Positions 23,099 to 33,684 of a DNA stretch of 64,000 nt are shown in pieces. Positions within the stretch are counted from its first letter, which is position 1, and every line of letters begins with the position of its first letter. The DNA lies in the NCBI GenBank assembly GCA_019188255.1, contig JAETXT010000011.1, positions 1,488,001 to 1,552,000 of the forward strand. Direction: 5' to 3'. The position numbers and the translations under genes are program-made. Below the pieces are notes generated by a model. It was not told the DNA's origin and did no database searches. It saw only the letters and a list, made by a program, of their open reading frames with translations. Source of the DNA: Verticillium longisporum (taxonomy: Eukaryota; Ascomycota; Sordariomycetes; Glomerellales; Plectosphaerellaceae).

Positions 23099-24639
23099 AT
23101 GCTTTCCCGAACAGCGCTGCGGACGAGAATCCGTCTCGCCTCGAGGCCAAGCCAAGTCAACGGGCTCCGGTGCTACTCCAGAATCATTCAGGGTATGTTT
23201 GCGCCTACATTTTCTTTTCATCCAAAAGAGAGAAAGATGGAAGAAAAAAAAAGAAAAAGCGGCCCCTGACTGACCTCTGCAATCACAGAACACGATGTCC
23301 TCCTCCTACGACAAAAGGGCGCCAGGAACGCGACGAAGCGCCAAGTCACACCCCCAATCCGATCGGACACGACATTCAAGGCGGCGTGGGGTGTGCACGT
23401 GAACGGGTCCGACCTCATCGGCAGGACGCTGCCGTGTACCATTCAAGACAGCAAGGGCAACAATATGCGCCTGTCCGAAGTGACGCTGGCGCAATATGTG
23501 ACCAACATCCCGCGGGTGGCGACACCGGTATGGCTCCCCGGAGAATTTCCTCCCACTGGGAAGATACACACCGACCTGACACCGGGGACCTAGATCTACC
23601 CGCACGACTCGTCCATGATCGTCTCGCTCCTCGACATTGACCTTCCGGCGCCCGGGGAAGACCCGGTAGCCGACGCGGGCGCGCCGTTTGAGGTGTTCGA
23701 AGCCGGCACGGGCATGGGCTCCCTGACGCTGCACCTCGCGCGCGCGCTCCTCGGCGACAGCCCCGCCGTCCCAGCCGCGCCGGGCGCCGCCCTCTGCGCC
23801 GCCCCCTACGCCAAGGGCCAGCTCCTCAGCGACGTCGCGACCGACGACTCGCCCGAGCTGGGCCCGCACCCGCACTCCCCCGAGGGCCTGGCGCCCGAGC
23901 TGCAGGCCCAGCTCGACGGCTACCGGCCCGCGCGCCGCGCCATCCTGCACACCCTCGATATTCGTCCCTCGGCGAGCCGCCTCGCGCACGGGACTATCCG
24001 CGATTTCCGCCGCGCGTTGTACCTCCTCGATATCGATTTCCACGTGCGCACGATCCGGTCGTTCCTCGAGCCGCGCCTTGCCGCGTCGCCTGACCGCGCG
24101 CCCTTCTTGTCGCACGCCGTACTCGACCTGCCTGCGTCGGCGGACCACGCCGAGCTCGTCGTTGAGGCGCTGCGGCCCGACGGCCGCCTTGTCGTTTTCT
24201 TCCCGTCCGTCACGCAGGTGTTGGATTTCGTAAAGTGGGTCACAGACACGACGCAGCCGGTGTACGTGGAGCGCGTTATCGAGCTGGCCAACTCGACCTT
24301 TGAGCCAGGCTTCTCGGATGGTGTTGGCGGAAGGGAGTGGGACGTGCGCGTCGTGACGCCGAAGAAGGTGGCGAGGGGGAAGTCGAGGCCGTGGGTGAGA
24401 ATGAGGGCAAGGTGACCGTATGCCGGCCCAAGGTGGGCACCATGGTCGGCGGTGGAGGCTTCGTTGCCGTCTTCACTAAGAAGTCGCCTGCGCCGCTGCG
24501 CGAGGAGGGAGCCCAGGAAGCCGTTGATGTGGCTGAGAATGCTGCATCTGCTGAAAAGGCCGAGGGCAAGTCGGATGGAGAGGTGACTCCGGCTGACTTG
24601 TCCAGCCAGGTGAAAAAAATGCTGGGTATGGGACCGTGA
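23099..24639 (+). CDS. tRNA (adenine-58-N1) methyltransferase, TRM61-type, mitochondrial form, one frameshift
   Basis: Exons 23099-23192, 23289-23527 and 23594-24639; introns 96 and 66 bp. Exon 1 encodes MLSRTALRTRIRLASRPSQV, an arginine-rich, acid-free presequence suggesting mitochondrial import. Exon 2 has the OB-like N-terminal part (GVHVNGSDLIGRTLP) and exon 3 starts IYPHDSSMIVSLLDI, as in GCD14/TRM61 proteins. The SAM-binding motif is EVFEAGTGMGSLTLHLARA; later AVLDLPASADHAELVVEALR and GRLVVFFPSVTQVLDF fit motifs IV-VI. A 60-residue insertion follows motif I, common in fungal mitochondrial forms. One G is missing from the run 24375-24379; restoring it joins TPKKVARG to EVEAVGENEGKVTVCRPKVG and gives 460 codons. 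Start chosen for the presequence and for phase with exon 2. A cytosolic role (with TRM6) is less likely. Confidence 0.83.
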
Positions 24640-25132
24640 TTTGGGACAGCAGCCGCCTCGAGTGCTGCACTATGTCATGTATCATAAACGCTAGACTGTA
24701 CAATACTGCGACATGGCTCGCTAGACGTGTAAAAGAATACGATAGAGACATCCATCAGCCGCCAAGCCACAACTTGTGCTGGCTGTTGCCTCCGCTCTCT
24801 CCCTGCACTTTATTACCTGTTGGCTGTTCGATGATCACTGCGACAGGAAACAAAGCGATCCAGTCTCGGTTGGTGTTGTTGCAGGGTGTTTGTTGGAGCG
24901 TTCATGTTTGCTGGTCAAGCGTCAATAGGGGGCGAAAGCTATTGAGCACCCAAAGCAGCATGTTACCAGGGATTCAACACTGGTGATGCCCTAATGGACC
25001 CGACTCTTTGTATCGGTCGTCGATCGTCTGCGATCATTTTCTGATATAATGGCTGCGCAGGCTCATCATTTCCTAGTGATGGTGCTCGGCCAGTTCGGTA
25101 CGCCACGCCTCGACGACTCTAGAGCGCTCATC
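24640..25132. other. Intergenic, promoter of UstYa-like gene
   Basis: No gene seen. An in-frame ATG at 25049 could extend the UstYa-like protein by 28 residues, but that extension lacks family features. Confidence 0.6.
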
Positions 25133-26037
25133 ATGGGTTTCCAGTACCAGCATCCAGGCCCGTCTTCAGAAACGCTGCAGCCCCCGGTATCTGCAGACGA
25201 ATCTGTGAACGACACTCATGAGCGTATTCGGTCCCGAAAGCCCCGGGATTGGTTCGAAAGCACTTTATTCTGGCTGTCGCGACTCGCCTCAATCACTTGG
25301 CTCATAGTTGTGTTCACAGCGGCTTGTACAGTCTTGGTATCATGGGAGGGGTACTGCGACCAGCGGCACGGGCATCGCCTGGGTGAAGACCCCACGGGAA
25401 ACATTCCGGAGTGTGAGTCGGCCCCTGATTTCAATAGGTTCGTCGTTGTGTTCTCGGGCCAAGAGCTGATGCTGAGAGTGTCCAGTTCCCCGCGTCATAC
25501 AGCATTTCGAGTTGACGGCCGACTACACGTTCAACCCGCTGAACACGACCACCGACGAGAAGCACCAAGTACGAAAGAACTGGGATGCCTTGATGCCAGG
25601 TGAGTCAACGGCATGCAGCCGTACGTCCACGAATGGCTCAGCAGCCACTGACAGCCGCAGTCGGCCACGGGTTCTTCAGCGCAACGAAGAACCAGAACCA
25701 GCTGCCCACGGTGACGGTCGACCCGGAGAACCACCCGGCGCACATCACGGCCGTGTTCCACCAGCTGCACTGTCTCTACATGATCATGCAGGCCTACCAC
25801 TCGGACGTGCAGGCGACGGAGGAGACGGAGGCGATGGCGTTTCACCTGCGGCACTGCTTCGAGTACCTGCGGCTGTCGCTCGCGTGCCACGGCGACACGG
25901 CGCTCGGGGGTAGGGTCGACGACACGACGGCCGGGGAGCCGGGGGCGCAGCATGTGTGCAAGGACTGGGGTGCCGTCAAGCGGTTTGCCGAGACGCATCG
26001 GACGAACGAGTTTCGGGGGATCATCGACACTGACTAG
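25133..26037 (+). CDS. DUF3328/UstYa-like oxidase
   Basis: Membrane-anchored protein of the UstYa family, whose characterised members act in oxidative macrocyclisation of fungal ribosomal peptides (ustiloxin) and related pathways. Exons 25133-25412, 25486-25599 and 25661-26037; 771 nt, 256 aa, no frame break. One transmembrane helix lies at about residues 51-70 after a basic cytosolic stretch (RSRKPRDW). The two family-defining HxxHC motifs are present: HQLHC at 165-169 and HLRHC at 193-197, followed by CKDWGAVKRFAETH near the C-terminus. No precursor peptide gene with repeated kexin sites was found nearby, and no partner UstYb, so the substrate is unknown. It lies 470 bp upstream of the carbamoylase in the same direction. 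Assignment to DUF3328 is firm; a peptide-cyclising role is inference. Confidence 0.88.
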
Positions 26038-26507
26038 CAGCGGCCCTCTCGGATGAGCTGGCTATTGTGAATTGAAGTGAGATCGTGAAGTGTTGTATGT
26101 TGAGGGTCGGAGGGGGCTTTGACAGCGGAAAGAGGAAGAGTTCCCACTGTGGGTGTACCTTCCTTGGTAGGTAAGTGAGGGGCAATTATCCTGTGGCAGG
26201 TGAGATCGGCCAAGGGGAAGGTCCGGCGAGACTAGCGACTTCCCGACCTGTTTCCCGACATGTTTCCATAGGGCGCACTCACGCGGCCATTGCCCGTTCG
26301 ACTTGGGAGCGCTCGTCCTCGTCAGTTCAAACCGTTTTTCGTGATAATCTGCGTACCTTGGTTAATTGAAAGGCACTTTGGTCTGCCAAATCAACACTCT
26401 ATCCAAAGATCCCCCCCGCCTGGTAGCATCGTCCCATTGACATCTCTTTGGCTGTGCCTCATCATCCGCTTGACACACTCCACCACCTTGCACACCTCGG
26501 CCCCACG
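26038..26507. other. Intergenic, promoter of carbamoylase gene
   Basis: No gene seen. A GGTAGGTAAG word occurs near 26166. Confidence 0.6.
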
Positions 26508-28043
26508 ATGCCACCCTTTGCCTCACGACTTGGCTTGGGCCGCATCCCTCGATCTGGACCCAGATTCTTCTCGTCGACCTCTCAAGCTGCCTCACGCCTC
26601 AAGATCAATGCTGATCGGCTCAATAACACCATCCATGACACGTGCCAATGGGGCGCTGCTCACCCCTATGGCAGGTACTCTTCAAACTCCTCCCCTTCTC
26701 AAGCACCCAGAAGACTCACACATGTATACAGCGCGCCTACGGAAACAGGCATGGCCCGCCTCGCCCTCACTGACGACGATGCCCGTGTGCGTCGCTGGTT
26801 CGCCGATGAAGTCCGCAACATCGGCTGTGACGTTGCCGTAGACGCCATGGGCAACCAGTTTGCCCGCCGTCGCGGCCGCACTGCTGCTGCCATGACCGCC
26901 ATGGGTAGCCACCTCGACACGCAGCCGCGCGGCGGTCGCTACGATGGCATTCTAGGTGTCATTGCTGGCCTCGAAGTGCTGCGAACCTTGCACGAGAATG
27001 GCTATGAGACCAAGTTTGACGTTGGCGCGGTGAACTGGACAAAGTACGTCCTACCTTGCGCTCGACTTCCAACATAGGACTGACATGACTTGATTAGCGA
27101 GGAGGGCGCCAGGTTTCCCAAGTCCATGATCTCCTCCGGCGTCTGGGCTGGCGACATCCCGATTGACAATGCCCACGCCCTCGCTGACATTTTCGACTCC
27201 TCGGCCACTGTTAAGTCTGAGCTTCGACGACACGGTTTCCTCGGAGACATCCCTTGCACATATGGCCCCGAAGGCTATCCCCTTGGCGCTCACTTTGAGC
27301 TGCACATCGAGCAGGGCCCCATCCTGCAGGACGCCGGCCGCCGTATCGGTGTTGTCCAGGGGGCTCAGGCCTACCGTTGGTTCACCTTTACTGTGACGGG
27401 CCGGGACGCGCATACAGGAACCACGCCGCTCGGTGCCCGAAAGGATCCTCTCCTCGCTGCGAGCCGCATGGTAGTCGCAGCCCACGAGGCGGCCAAGGCG
27501 GTGGGCGGCCTCGCATCCACAGGCGTACTCAAGATGCCCACCAACTCGTCCACCAACACAATTGCCAGCACAGTGAGCTTCACACTGGACATCCGACACC
27601 CAGAGGACGAAATTGTCGCAAGGATGCAGGACACGATTCTCGCAACGTTTGAAGGTATTGCAGGCATGGACGGACGCGGTGTTGAGCTCGCCTGGACCCT
27701 CGACACGGACTCACCGGCAACCAAGTTCCACCCGGACTGCATTGGAGCCGTGGAAAAGGCGGCCGATGGACTCGTCGGGCGGGATGGCTGGCTGCACATT
27801 ACGAGTGGTGCGGGCCACGACAGCGTCTACACGAGCCGGCGGTGCCCGACGACCATGATCTTTGTTCCGTGCAAGGACGGCGTCAGCCATCATCCGGAGG
27901 AGTATTGCAGCCCCGAAGACTGGTGAGTGGTCTTGTATTTGATGTGCATGATGTGTTGACAACTGACATTTGGGAACAGTGCAATGGGAACGCAGGCGTT
28001 GCTGGACGCTGTGCTCGAGTACGACGAGAGCAGGAGCTCATGA
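26508..28043 (+). CDS. N-carbamoyl-L-amino-acid hydrolase / beta-ureidopropionase-like M20 amidase
   Basis: Predicted metal-dependent hydrolase of the hydantoinase/carbamoylase family (peptidase M20), releasing CO2 and ammonia from N-carbamoyl amino acids or related ureido compounds. Exons 26508-26674, 26732-27043, 27098-27922 and 27980-28043 give 1368 nt, 455 aa, unbroken. The N-terminus MPPFASRLGLGRIPRSGPRF is basic and could be a mitochondrial presequence. Family metal-site motifs are complete: GSHLDTQ (His116), GGRYDG (Asp127), NEEGARF, HFELHIEQGP and SGAGHDS. The dimerisation/lid part contains GRDAHTGTTPLGARKDPL. The first intron (57 bp) has no in-frame stop, so retention would insert 19 residues without truncation. 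The downstream lyase relic suggests a former amino-acid catabolic pair. Exact substrate not determinable. Confidence 0.9.
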
Positions 28044-28838
28044 ACGACGGTCGAGACGGGTATGATATTGCATATACCACTTGGATCACTTCTTGGAAGT
28101 GGATGTAAATGAAACAATATGGATTCAAGACAATTTTGTTGCTTTCTCGGAACCGCATCTCTCTCAATGGTGTCAGGCACGTCTGGTTGTTCCAGGCTTA
28201 GTGATTTCAATGCCATAATGTGCGTTGTTTTCTTATAACGCCTGCGACTTGCTCGAAAAGCGTGTAATCCCTCTCTTGATTTCAGACACTGACAGATATA
28301 TATTGAGAAGTCAAGTTCACATTCAAGCTTGCACGTCAATGTCCAATGTTCCGAAAATCGAACATTGAGAATCGTCATCAAGAATGTTAGAATCCGGCGC
28401 GCTCCGAGTCGGCTACAAAAAGGGGCCCCGCCCGGCGGAGCGAGCGGGGGCACCTGTAGTCAGAGGGCGCCGGAACCCGCAGTGAAGGCGAAGCCACGGG
28501 ACAAAACCTACCAGGGCCCTCTCCAAACAGGCCCTGGCAGGAAAAGGCGCGCGCACGCCGAGTCGGCGCACTGTCACGAGAGGGTGCCGTTGTGCTGGCT
28601 CACGCTGAAGGGGTTCCATGTTTGTTTTGCAAGGTCGGCCTGCCAGCTTGATCCCGCCGAAGGTAGTGAGCTTTCCGTACCTATGAAGGGGCCTAAGAGC
28701 CTCGAGGTCTGTGCAGTGACGAGTCCGCCATCTAGGAGGACGAACGACCGTTGTCTCGATGCCAACTAGAGAAAAGGATCTGATAGACTCTCCACTTTAA
28801 CACGCACTCACACGCTTCCCGTCCTTGCACTCTTCGTC
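28044..28838. other. Intergenic, between carbamoylase and lyase relic
   Basis: About 800 bp without a supported gene. The stretch 28420-28460 is a GC-rich run (GGGGCCCCGCCCGGCGGAGC). No domain recognised in any frame. Confidence 0.55.
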
Positions 28839-29661
28839 ATGGCCACTCAAGCCGAACGGAGCGTCTTTTCAACACGCAGACGGCGCCCCATTGCCGAATT
28901 CGAGGAACCCCCGGCCGCCGTCCAGGCCTTCCACGCCCAGCTGCCGCTCTATGCGCCCACACCGCTAATGTCCCTCCAGACGCTCGCTCGCGCCCTCGGC
29001 GAGGCGTTTGCGGCGGCGGCGCGCGTGCCGCAGGGTGTCTGTGTGCAGGACACGTCGATGGAGGGGTACGATGGGCGGCTTCTGGCGTAGACTGTCGATG
29101 GGTACTCAGGCATGCTGCGCGAGGCGCGGGAGCAGCTTGCCGCGCGCGGGGAGGAGGCGACCTGCTTTGTAACGCCTGTCGGGGTCGGGTCGCTCGCGCA
29201 CGCTGTTGTTAGGCACTGCAACGGCGGCGGTTCAGGGAGGTGCGCCGTCGTAGCCGTGGAGCCGGATACGGCGCCGTGTTTGCATGAGTCCGCGGGCTGG
29301 CAGGTCTGTGACGGCCCACTCGGGCGCCAGGACGATCATGAACGGGATGAACTGCGGGACCGTGTCGGCGTCGGCGTGGCAGGATCTGAGGGCAGGCGTA
29401 GACGTGAGTGTCGTGCTGTCGAATTCGGAAGCACATTTGGCGGTCAAGGCTCTCGAGGAAAACGGCGTCAGGCTTGGGCCTTGTGGTGCCGCCGCTCTGG
29501 GCGCGTTGTGGAAGATTCGAGAGGCCGGCGGAGATGAAGCGAGTGCAGTGCCGTCACCAGATGCCGTTATTGTGCTTCTCGGGACTGAGGGGCCTAGGGA
29601 AGATGACATGCCAAACATGCCAGGGCAGTATGGGGGTTCCCTGCCAGCGTCTAAGATTTGA
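28839..29661 (+). pseudogene. Diaminopropionate ammonia-lyase-like PLP enzyme, decayed
   Basis: N-terminal residues LPLYAPTPLMSLQTLARALG match the start of fungal/bacterial diaminopropionate ammonia-lyases (fold II PLP enzymes). This runs directly into EAFAAAARVP and QDTSMEGYDG, which in the family lie roughly 100 or more residues further on. The missing block should hold the PLP-binding lysine and its surrounding motif. An in-frame TAG at 29088-29090 replaces what is probably a tryptophan before TVDGYSGMLREAREQL. The glycine-rich cofactor motif is present as VTPVGVGSLAHAVV and the conserved GMNCGTVS follows, but only after a second frame change near 29282-29290 (HES to RAGRSVTAHSG). The ending is LGPCGAAALGAL then ASKI. 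With the catalytic segment gone, this copy cannot be an active lyase as read. A mis-assembled deletion is the alternative. Confidence 0.8.
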
Positions 29662-29794
29662 TGTCTCCAGGCATCAGATAGACTCCATGAAAGTGTGAGG
29701 AATTCATCGAAGCTGCTTGGCTTGCAAATGCTCGCCCAGTCTGTGTCTTTCAAAACAGCAGTCATAAAACCAGCTTGGCAACATCGCCACATAC

Positions 29795-31306
29795 CTACGT
29801 GCCAACCCCCTCTACCATGACAGCCATGGGTCCTTGAATGCCACATTCACCATCCCACGCTTCCATCGTCAAGCCCGCCCGAAAGTGCGCCGCTAAATGC
29901 TGGACCCTCTGCTCCCATCCTGTCATTCCCATCCCGCAGAACCCGCAGTGACTGGGTACCGAATCCTGTGTGCGCCTGAGCATCGAAACGTCCATGGCCC
30001 AGCCTTCGCGCCGCCGACAGCCGTGAAACTTTTGCAGGTGCCGTACGAGGTGGTCCTTGCGACTAAACGTCCGCGCCTCGAGACTCCTCTCGGCGCACTC
30101 CTCGAATTGGTGCGACTGGAAATGGGTAATATCCGGCGAGGAGTGGCCGCAAAAGACGCATTCCGGGTCACGGGATGCGGGGCGCCAGGTGATGAGGGGT
30201 TCAGAGGCGGCGAGAGGCACACCACGGACCCAAGAATGGAGGCCAGGCAGGTGGACGGACTGCTCGTGGCGAGACCAGTCAAACTTCTTACGAAAGGACT
30301 GGAGGCAGAACGTGCACTGGAAGTTTGTCGCTGTCGCAGGCTTGCCCGTCTTTGCAGGAGGACGGATGCCGCCATCGGAGCTGTGACCGGACCGTGCCCC
30401 GTAGTGGTTGCTTGCAGACGAGTGGAAGGAATAGCAGGATGAGTTTGAATCAGACGAGCCATCGAGGCTGCGGCCCCTTATGTTGAAATTGAAGCTGTCG
30501 TCTGCCGAGGACGCGCTACCTTCGCGATAGCTACTATCAGCTGGCTCAAGATCGTTCGAGTTGTCGGATAGAAAGGCGTCTAGAGCACTCTCGATAAGCG
30601 TAAGATCGACAGGCTCCTCGTCCGGAGGTGAATTTCGCCATCGCTCGAGGGGCGACATGTTCGACAAGAGAGATCGTGGTCTGGGCGACCCTTGTGGGTG
30701 TTGTTGTTTGGAGGACTGCCTCGAGACCCGAAGTGATAGCCTGTGTCGACGCCGGGCATTGGTGAACCAGTTGACAACCTGCGACTTGCTGAGGCCTGAC
30801 TGCTGCGCTAGACTGTCCTTTACCTCGTCGGACGGATACGGATGGTCCAGATGCGCGGCAAACCAGGCTCTGAGAGCGCGGTTCTTGTGAACCGATCGAG
30901 AACTGGCTCGCTTGCTTGACGAAGATGGCATTGCTAGTGATGCTGGGTGTGGTGTTGGCGCCAAGGGGTCCTCGAGGAGGGGGTGTTCATCAAAAAGCGA
31001 AGTCAAGGCTGATGGCTCCTCATTTACTCCGTGGAGATGGCCTATTACAGGTTCTGATGTTTCAAAGCTGGAGTGGTCGCGTTTGGCCTGGCCGGCCAAA
31101 GAACAGTCGCGAAAGAGTGCAACGCAGGATGAACACGATGAGACGGGGTTAGGGTTGGCTGATGTCGTCCGGAGTATAAAGCATTGCAACCGGTGACGTC
31201 TGCAATTGGCGCATGGCATAGGCGGCCAGTACGTGCCATTATCGAGTAGAAGCTCGTCCGAGTTCTCGTCATCCATCGTGTCGATGTCCAGTTTGTGGCT
31301 TAACAT
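29795..31306 (-). CDS. Homeobox plus C2H2 zinc-finger transcription factor
   Basis: Uninterrupted single-exon gene, 503 aa. An N-terminal cysteine pattern C32-x2-C35-x6-C42...C58-x2-C61-x6-C68 resembles a degenerate binuclear zinc cluster. A homeodomain of the KN/TALE type covers about residues 138-190, with the recognition helix [17 protein letters not shown]2H2-type fingers lie at about 331-352 (CTFC...H-x4-H), 383-428 (an extended CVFC...H block ending [15 protein letters not shown]) and 454-474 (CGFC...H-x3-H). Nuclear DNA-binding regulator; target genes unknown. It converges on the lyase relic and reads towards the carbamoylase/UstYa-like genes, so a local regulatory role is possible but unproven; the family is widespread in Pezizomycotina. 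A second in-frame ATG ten codons in (MDDENSDEL) is an alternative start. Confidence 0.9.
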   Translation of the reverse strand: MLSHKLDIDTMDDENSDELLLDNGTYWPPMPCANCRRHRLQCFILRTTSANPNPVSSCSSCVALFRDCSLAGQAKRDHSSFETSEPVIGHLHGVNEEPSALTSLFDEHPLLEDPLAPTPHPASLAMPSSSSKRASSRSVHKNRALRAWFAAHLDHPYPSDEVKDSLAQQSGLSKSQVVNWFTNARRRHRLSLRVSRQSSKQQHPQGSPRPRSLLSNMSPLERWRNSPPDEEPVDLTLIESALDAFLSDNSNDLEPADSSYREGSASSADDSFNFNIRGRSLDGSSDSNSSCYSFHSSASNHYGARSGHSSDGGIRPPAKTGKPATATNFQCTFCLQSFRKKFDWSRHEQSVHLPGLHSWVRGVPLAASEPLITWRPASRDPECVFCGHSSPDITHFQSHQFEECAERSLEARTFSRKDHLVRHLQKFHGCRRREGWAMDVSMLRRTQDSVPSHCGFCGMGMTGWEQRVQHLAAHFRAGLTMEAWDGECGIQGPMAVMVEGVGT

Positions 31307-31590
31307 GAAGACCTCATGAAGGAAGGAAGGAGAAGGCAGTAGGTGAGTTAAACAAGTCCTAATCGCATATCATGATTACTCGACCCGATAAGCTGCACTA
31401 CTACCTTGTGTTGCTGCTGTGGTCGGTCCTCGTTATATGCAATAAGGAGACCCCGTATCACCATAACCGAGTTCCACAACCGGGCGGACAACCGGGCTAC
31501 AGTGCAGGCTCATGAACAAGATCTCAACACACCACAAACCGCCTGGCCATCCTCAGACAGTCTTACTCTACAAGGCGTGCCGAATTCTAA

Positions 31591-32091
31591 ATGGAAGTTA
31601 TCGATAACGAGCCACTCCAGGTCTCGTTTCCTCTACCCCGTTCTATCGACACTCGCGTATTCATTCACCTCACAATCAAGGCCAAAGCCATCACCTTGTT
31701 CCTCACCACAGCAAACCAGGATGAGCCATCATCGCCAGCAGCCATGGGCTCCTTCGTCTACGCTCTGCCTGACGTAAGCCATTTTTCCAACCTCCTAGCT
31801 GAATATCACTGCCCCGTCACTAAACATGCACAGCGTCTCAACCCCGCTCAGCCAATCTCCACAACACTCTATGTTCACGAGCCGACCCTCGAATTCACGC
31901 AGCGCATGGCGAAGCTGATCGCCAAGCGGGCCAACATGCCCGTCTATGTTACCAACAGTAGTTCCTTCACAAACTGCCCCGAGGGCGGCACCGTTGAGGA
32001 GGAGATGGACGTCTTCAAGCGGGTCGTCGATGTGGTGACTGAGCGGGTCCGGCTGGTTGTCAAACCGGCAGCAGCAGCCAACGGTGCCTGA
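31591..32091 (+). CDS. Proteasome assembly chaperone 4 (PAC4/Poc4-like)
   Basis: Small chaperone for 20S proteasome alpha-ring assembly, acting with the PAC3 homologue. Two exons, 31591-31773 and 31834-32091, intron 60 bp (GTAAGC...ACAG); 146 aa. Diagnostic strings: LQVSFPLPRSIDTRVFIHLT at the start, MGSFVYALPD at the exon junction, RLNPAQPISTTLYVHEPTLE after it, and GGTVEEEMDVFKRVVDVV at the end. The intron is a multiple of three with no in-frame stop, so an unspliced message would code a 166-residue protein. No lesion seen. Confidence 0.87.
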   Translation: MEVIDNEPLQVSFPLPRSIDTRVFIHLTIKAKAITLFLTTANQDEPSSPAAMGSFVYALPDVSHFSNLLAEYHCPVTKHAQRLNPAQPISTTLYVHEPTLEFTQRMAKLIAKRANMPVYVTNSSSFTNCPEGGTVEEEMDVFKRVVDVVTERVRLVVKPAAAANGA

Positions 32092-33684
32092 CCGTACGCT
32101 GCTTTAGGGACTGCGAAGTTCTGAGAGCCGTTTGCGAAGGGCTTCTCTTCATGGCTGGCGTCACGTCAAAAGACTGATGAATGCTCCTTCGGGATGACGT
32201 GCCAGCTTTGGCTGTCCAGCGTAGCTGCGTAGCTGTTAATGTTGCACATCTACGATCGGCAGCAGAGGGGAAATGAGGGCATATGCGGCCTGCCGCAGGC
32301 GGTGGCTGGCGGGGACATTCTGGGTACGCGATCAAGGTTGCTCTAGTGACTCGGAGAAACAAGAGCTCTAAATGAGTACGAGAGCTCAGAAGGTCTGTGA
32401 ACGACGACAAAAGCTGTTGCGAAATACCATGCCATGCCCAGTGTTCTATTTAAGCATGACTGTAATGAGGATTTTCCTCACGGAGAGTCCCATTTCCAGT
32501 CATCGGCAGTCTCTAGCGCATCAAAATATCATTGTTACGAAACAGGAACTTCGGACCGTCGCACGTGGCATCTCAAGCGCTGTCTTGTGTCACAGCAGGT
32601 GAGGAGGTATGATAGACGGGCTGCTGCAGGCGGTGGCAAGGGAGGTGCCCGAAAATTCGACGCCAAGACGACGATATCTGCTGCCGCCAATGACCCTAGT
32701 TAATACCTTGCAGTCTCCCAAATATAAAGAAAAACGAGATGAAACACGTGTTTCTTCAATCCATCGCAAGAACCACGACAGTGGAAAGTACCTTGCTGGA
32801 AGAGGCAACATTCATGTAGAGGAATAGGCAACAAAGGGTGCAAATCACCCCAGACTGGTGCATTATCGGAACAAGGCTTATCGAACGGACTATCTTTCGT
32901 CAGAACCCCACCCTTAGCGCAACCAAGGATTTCGCGGGCAGCAGCAGTGACTGGCAAAACTCACCACAGAGAAGCGGGACAGAAATGGAGGGCGGGGGCC
33001 ACAAGCACTGTAAGGCAGGGTACCTTAGGTACCGTACCAGCTGGATCTGTGCTTTTCCATCAGCAGATCAGGTTTGCAGCCCGCCTTCTGTGTCCTGCCT
33101 CTTGCCTCCTGCCTTCTACTCCTCATCTGCATGGCCTCCATTTCGAATCGAGGGCAAATTGCAGTATTCCTGCAAGGTAGGCAGCTACCTTGATCGTCGA
33201 CAGCTCCCTTCGGAGACAACGGTACGTCGTCTGTCGAAACCCCTCCCCTTCTTGGCGGCAGTGTCTGTGCCAGTGCCACATGTGCCAGCACCCTGGCCCC
33301 TTCTCTCTCTCTCTCTCCCCCTCTGATTTTTGGCTCTTTCGACCTTGAGCGGGTCTCAACGAGGGGCTCGAGCCTGGAGTGTCAGTCGCGGGGCTTCAAA
33401 TTCCTGTCGCTTTCCGCACCGCACCGCACCACTCCACACACCACCACCACCACAACATTCCTCCTACCACTGACCGGGCGCATCGTTGGAACAGAAAAGA
33501 GCTGACCAGCAGTCTCCCACTAGTACTGCCTCGGTGGATGTAATCCTCGGCACAATCTTTATTTTATCGCCGGCGTGCCTTCGTTTTGTCTACGAGTTGT
33601 CGCATCCATCGAACGACCGAAATCAAACCACCTCGATCCTTTTCGACTCCCACATCGACCGACCCCCCTCGAACCGACACCATC
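32092..33684. other. Intergenic, KAP104 promoter and leader
   Basis: No gene supported. Contains a GGTACCTTAGGTACC cluster at 33019-33037, a CT microsatellite at about 33300-33322 and a pyrimidine-rich leader to the KAP104 ATG. Confidence 0.6.
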
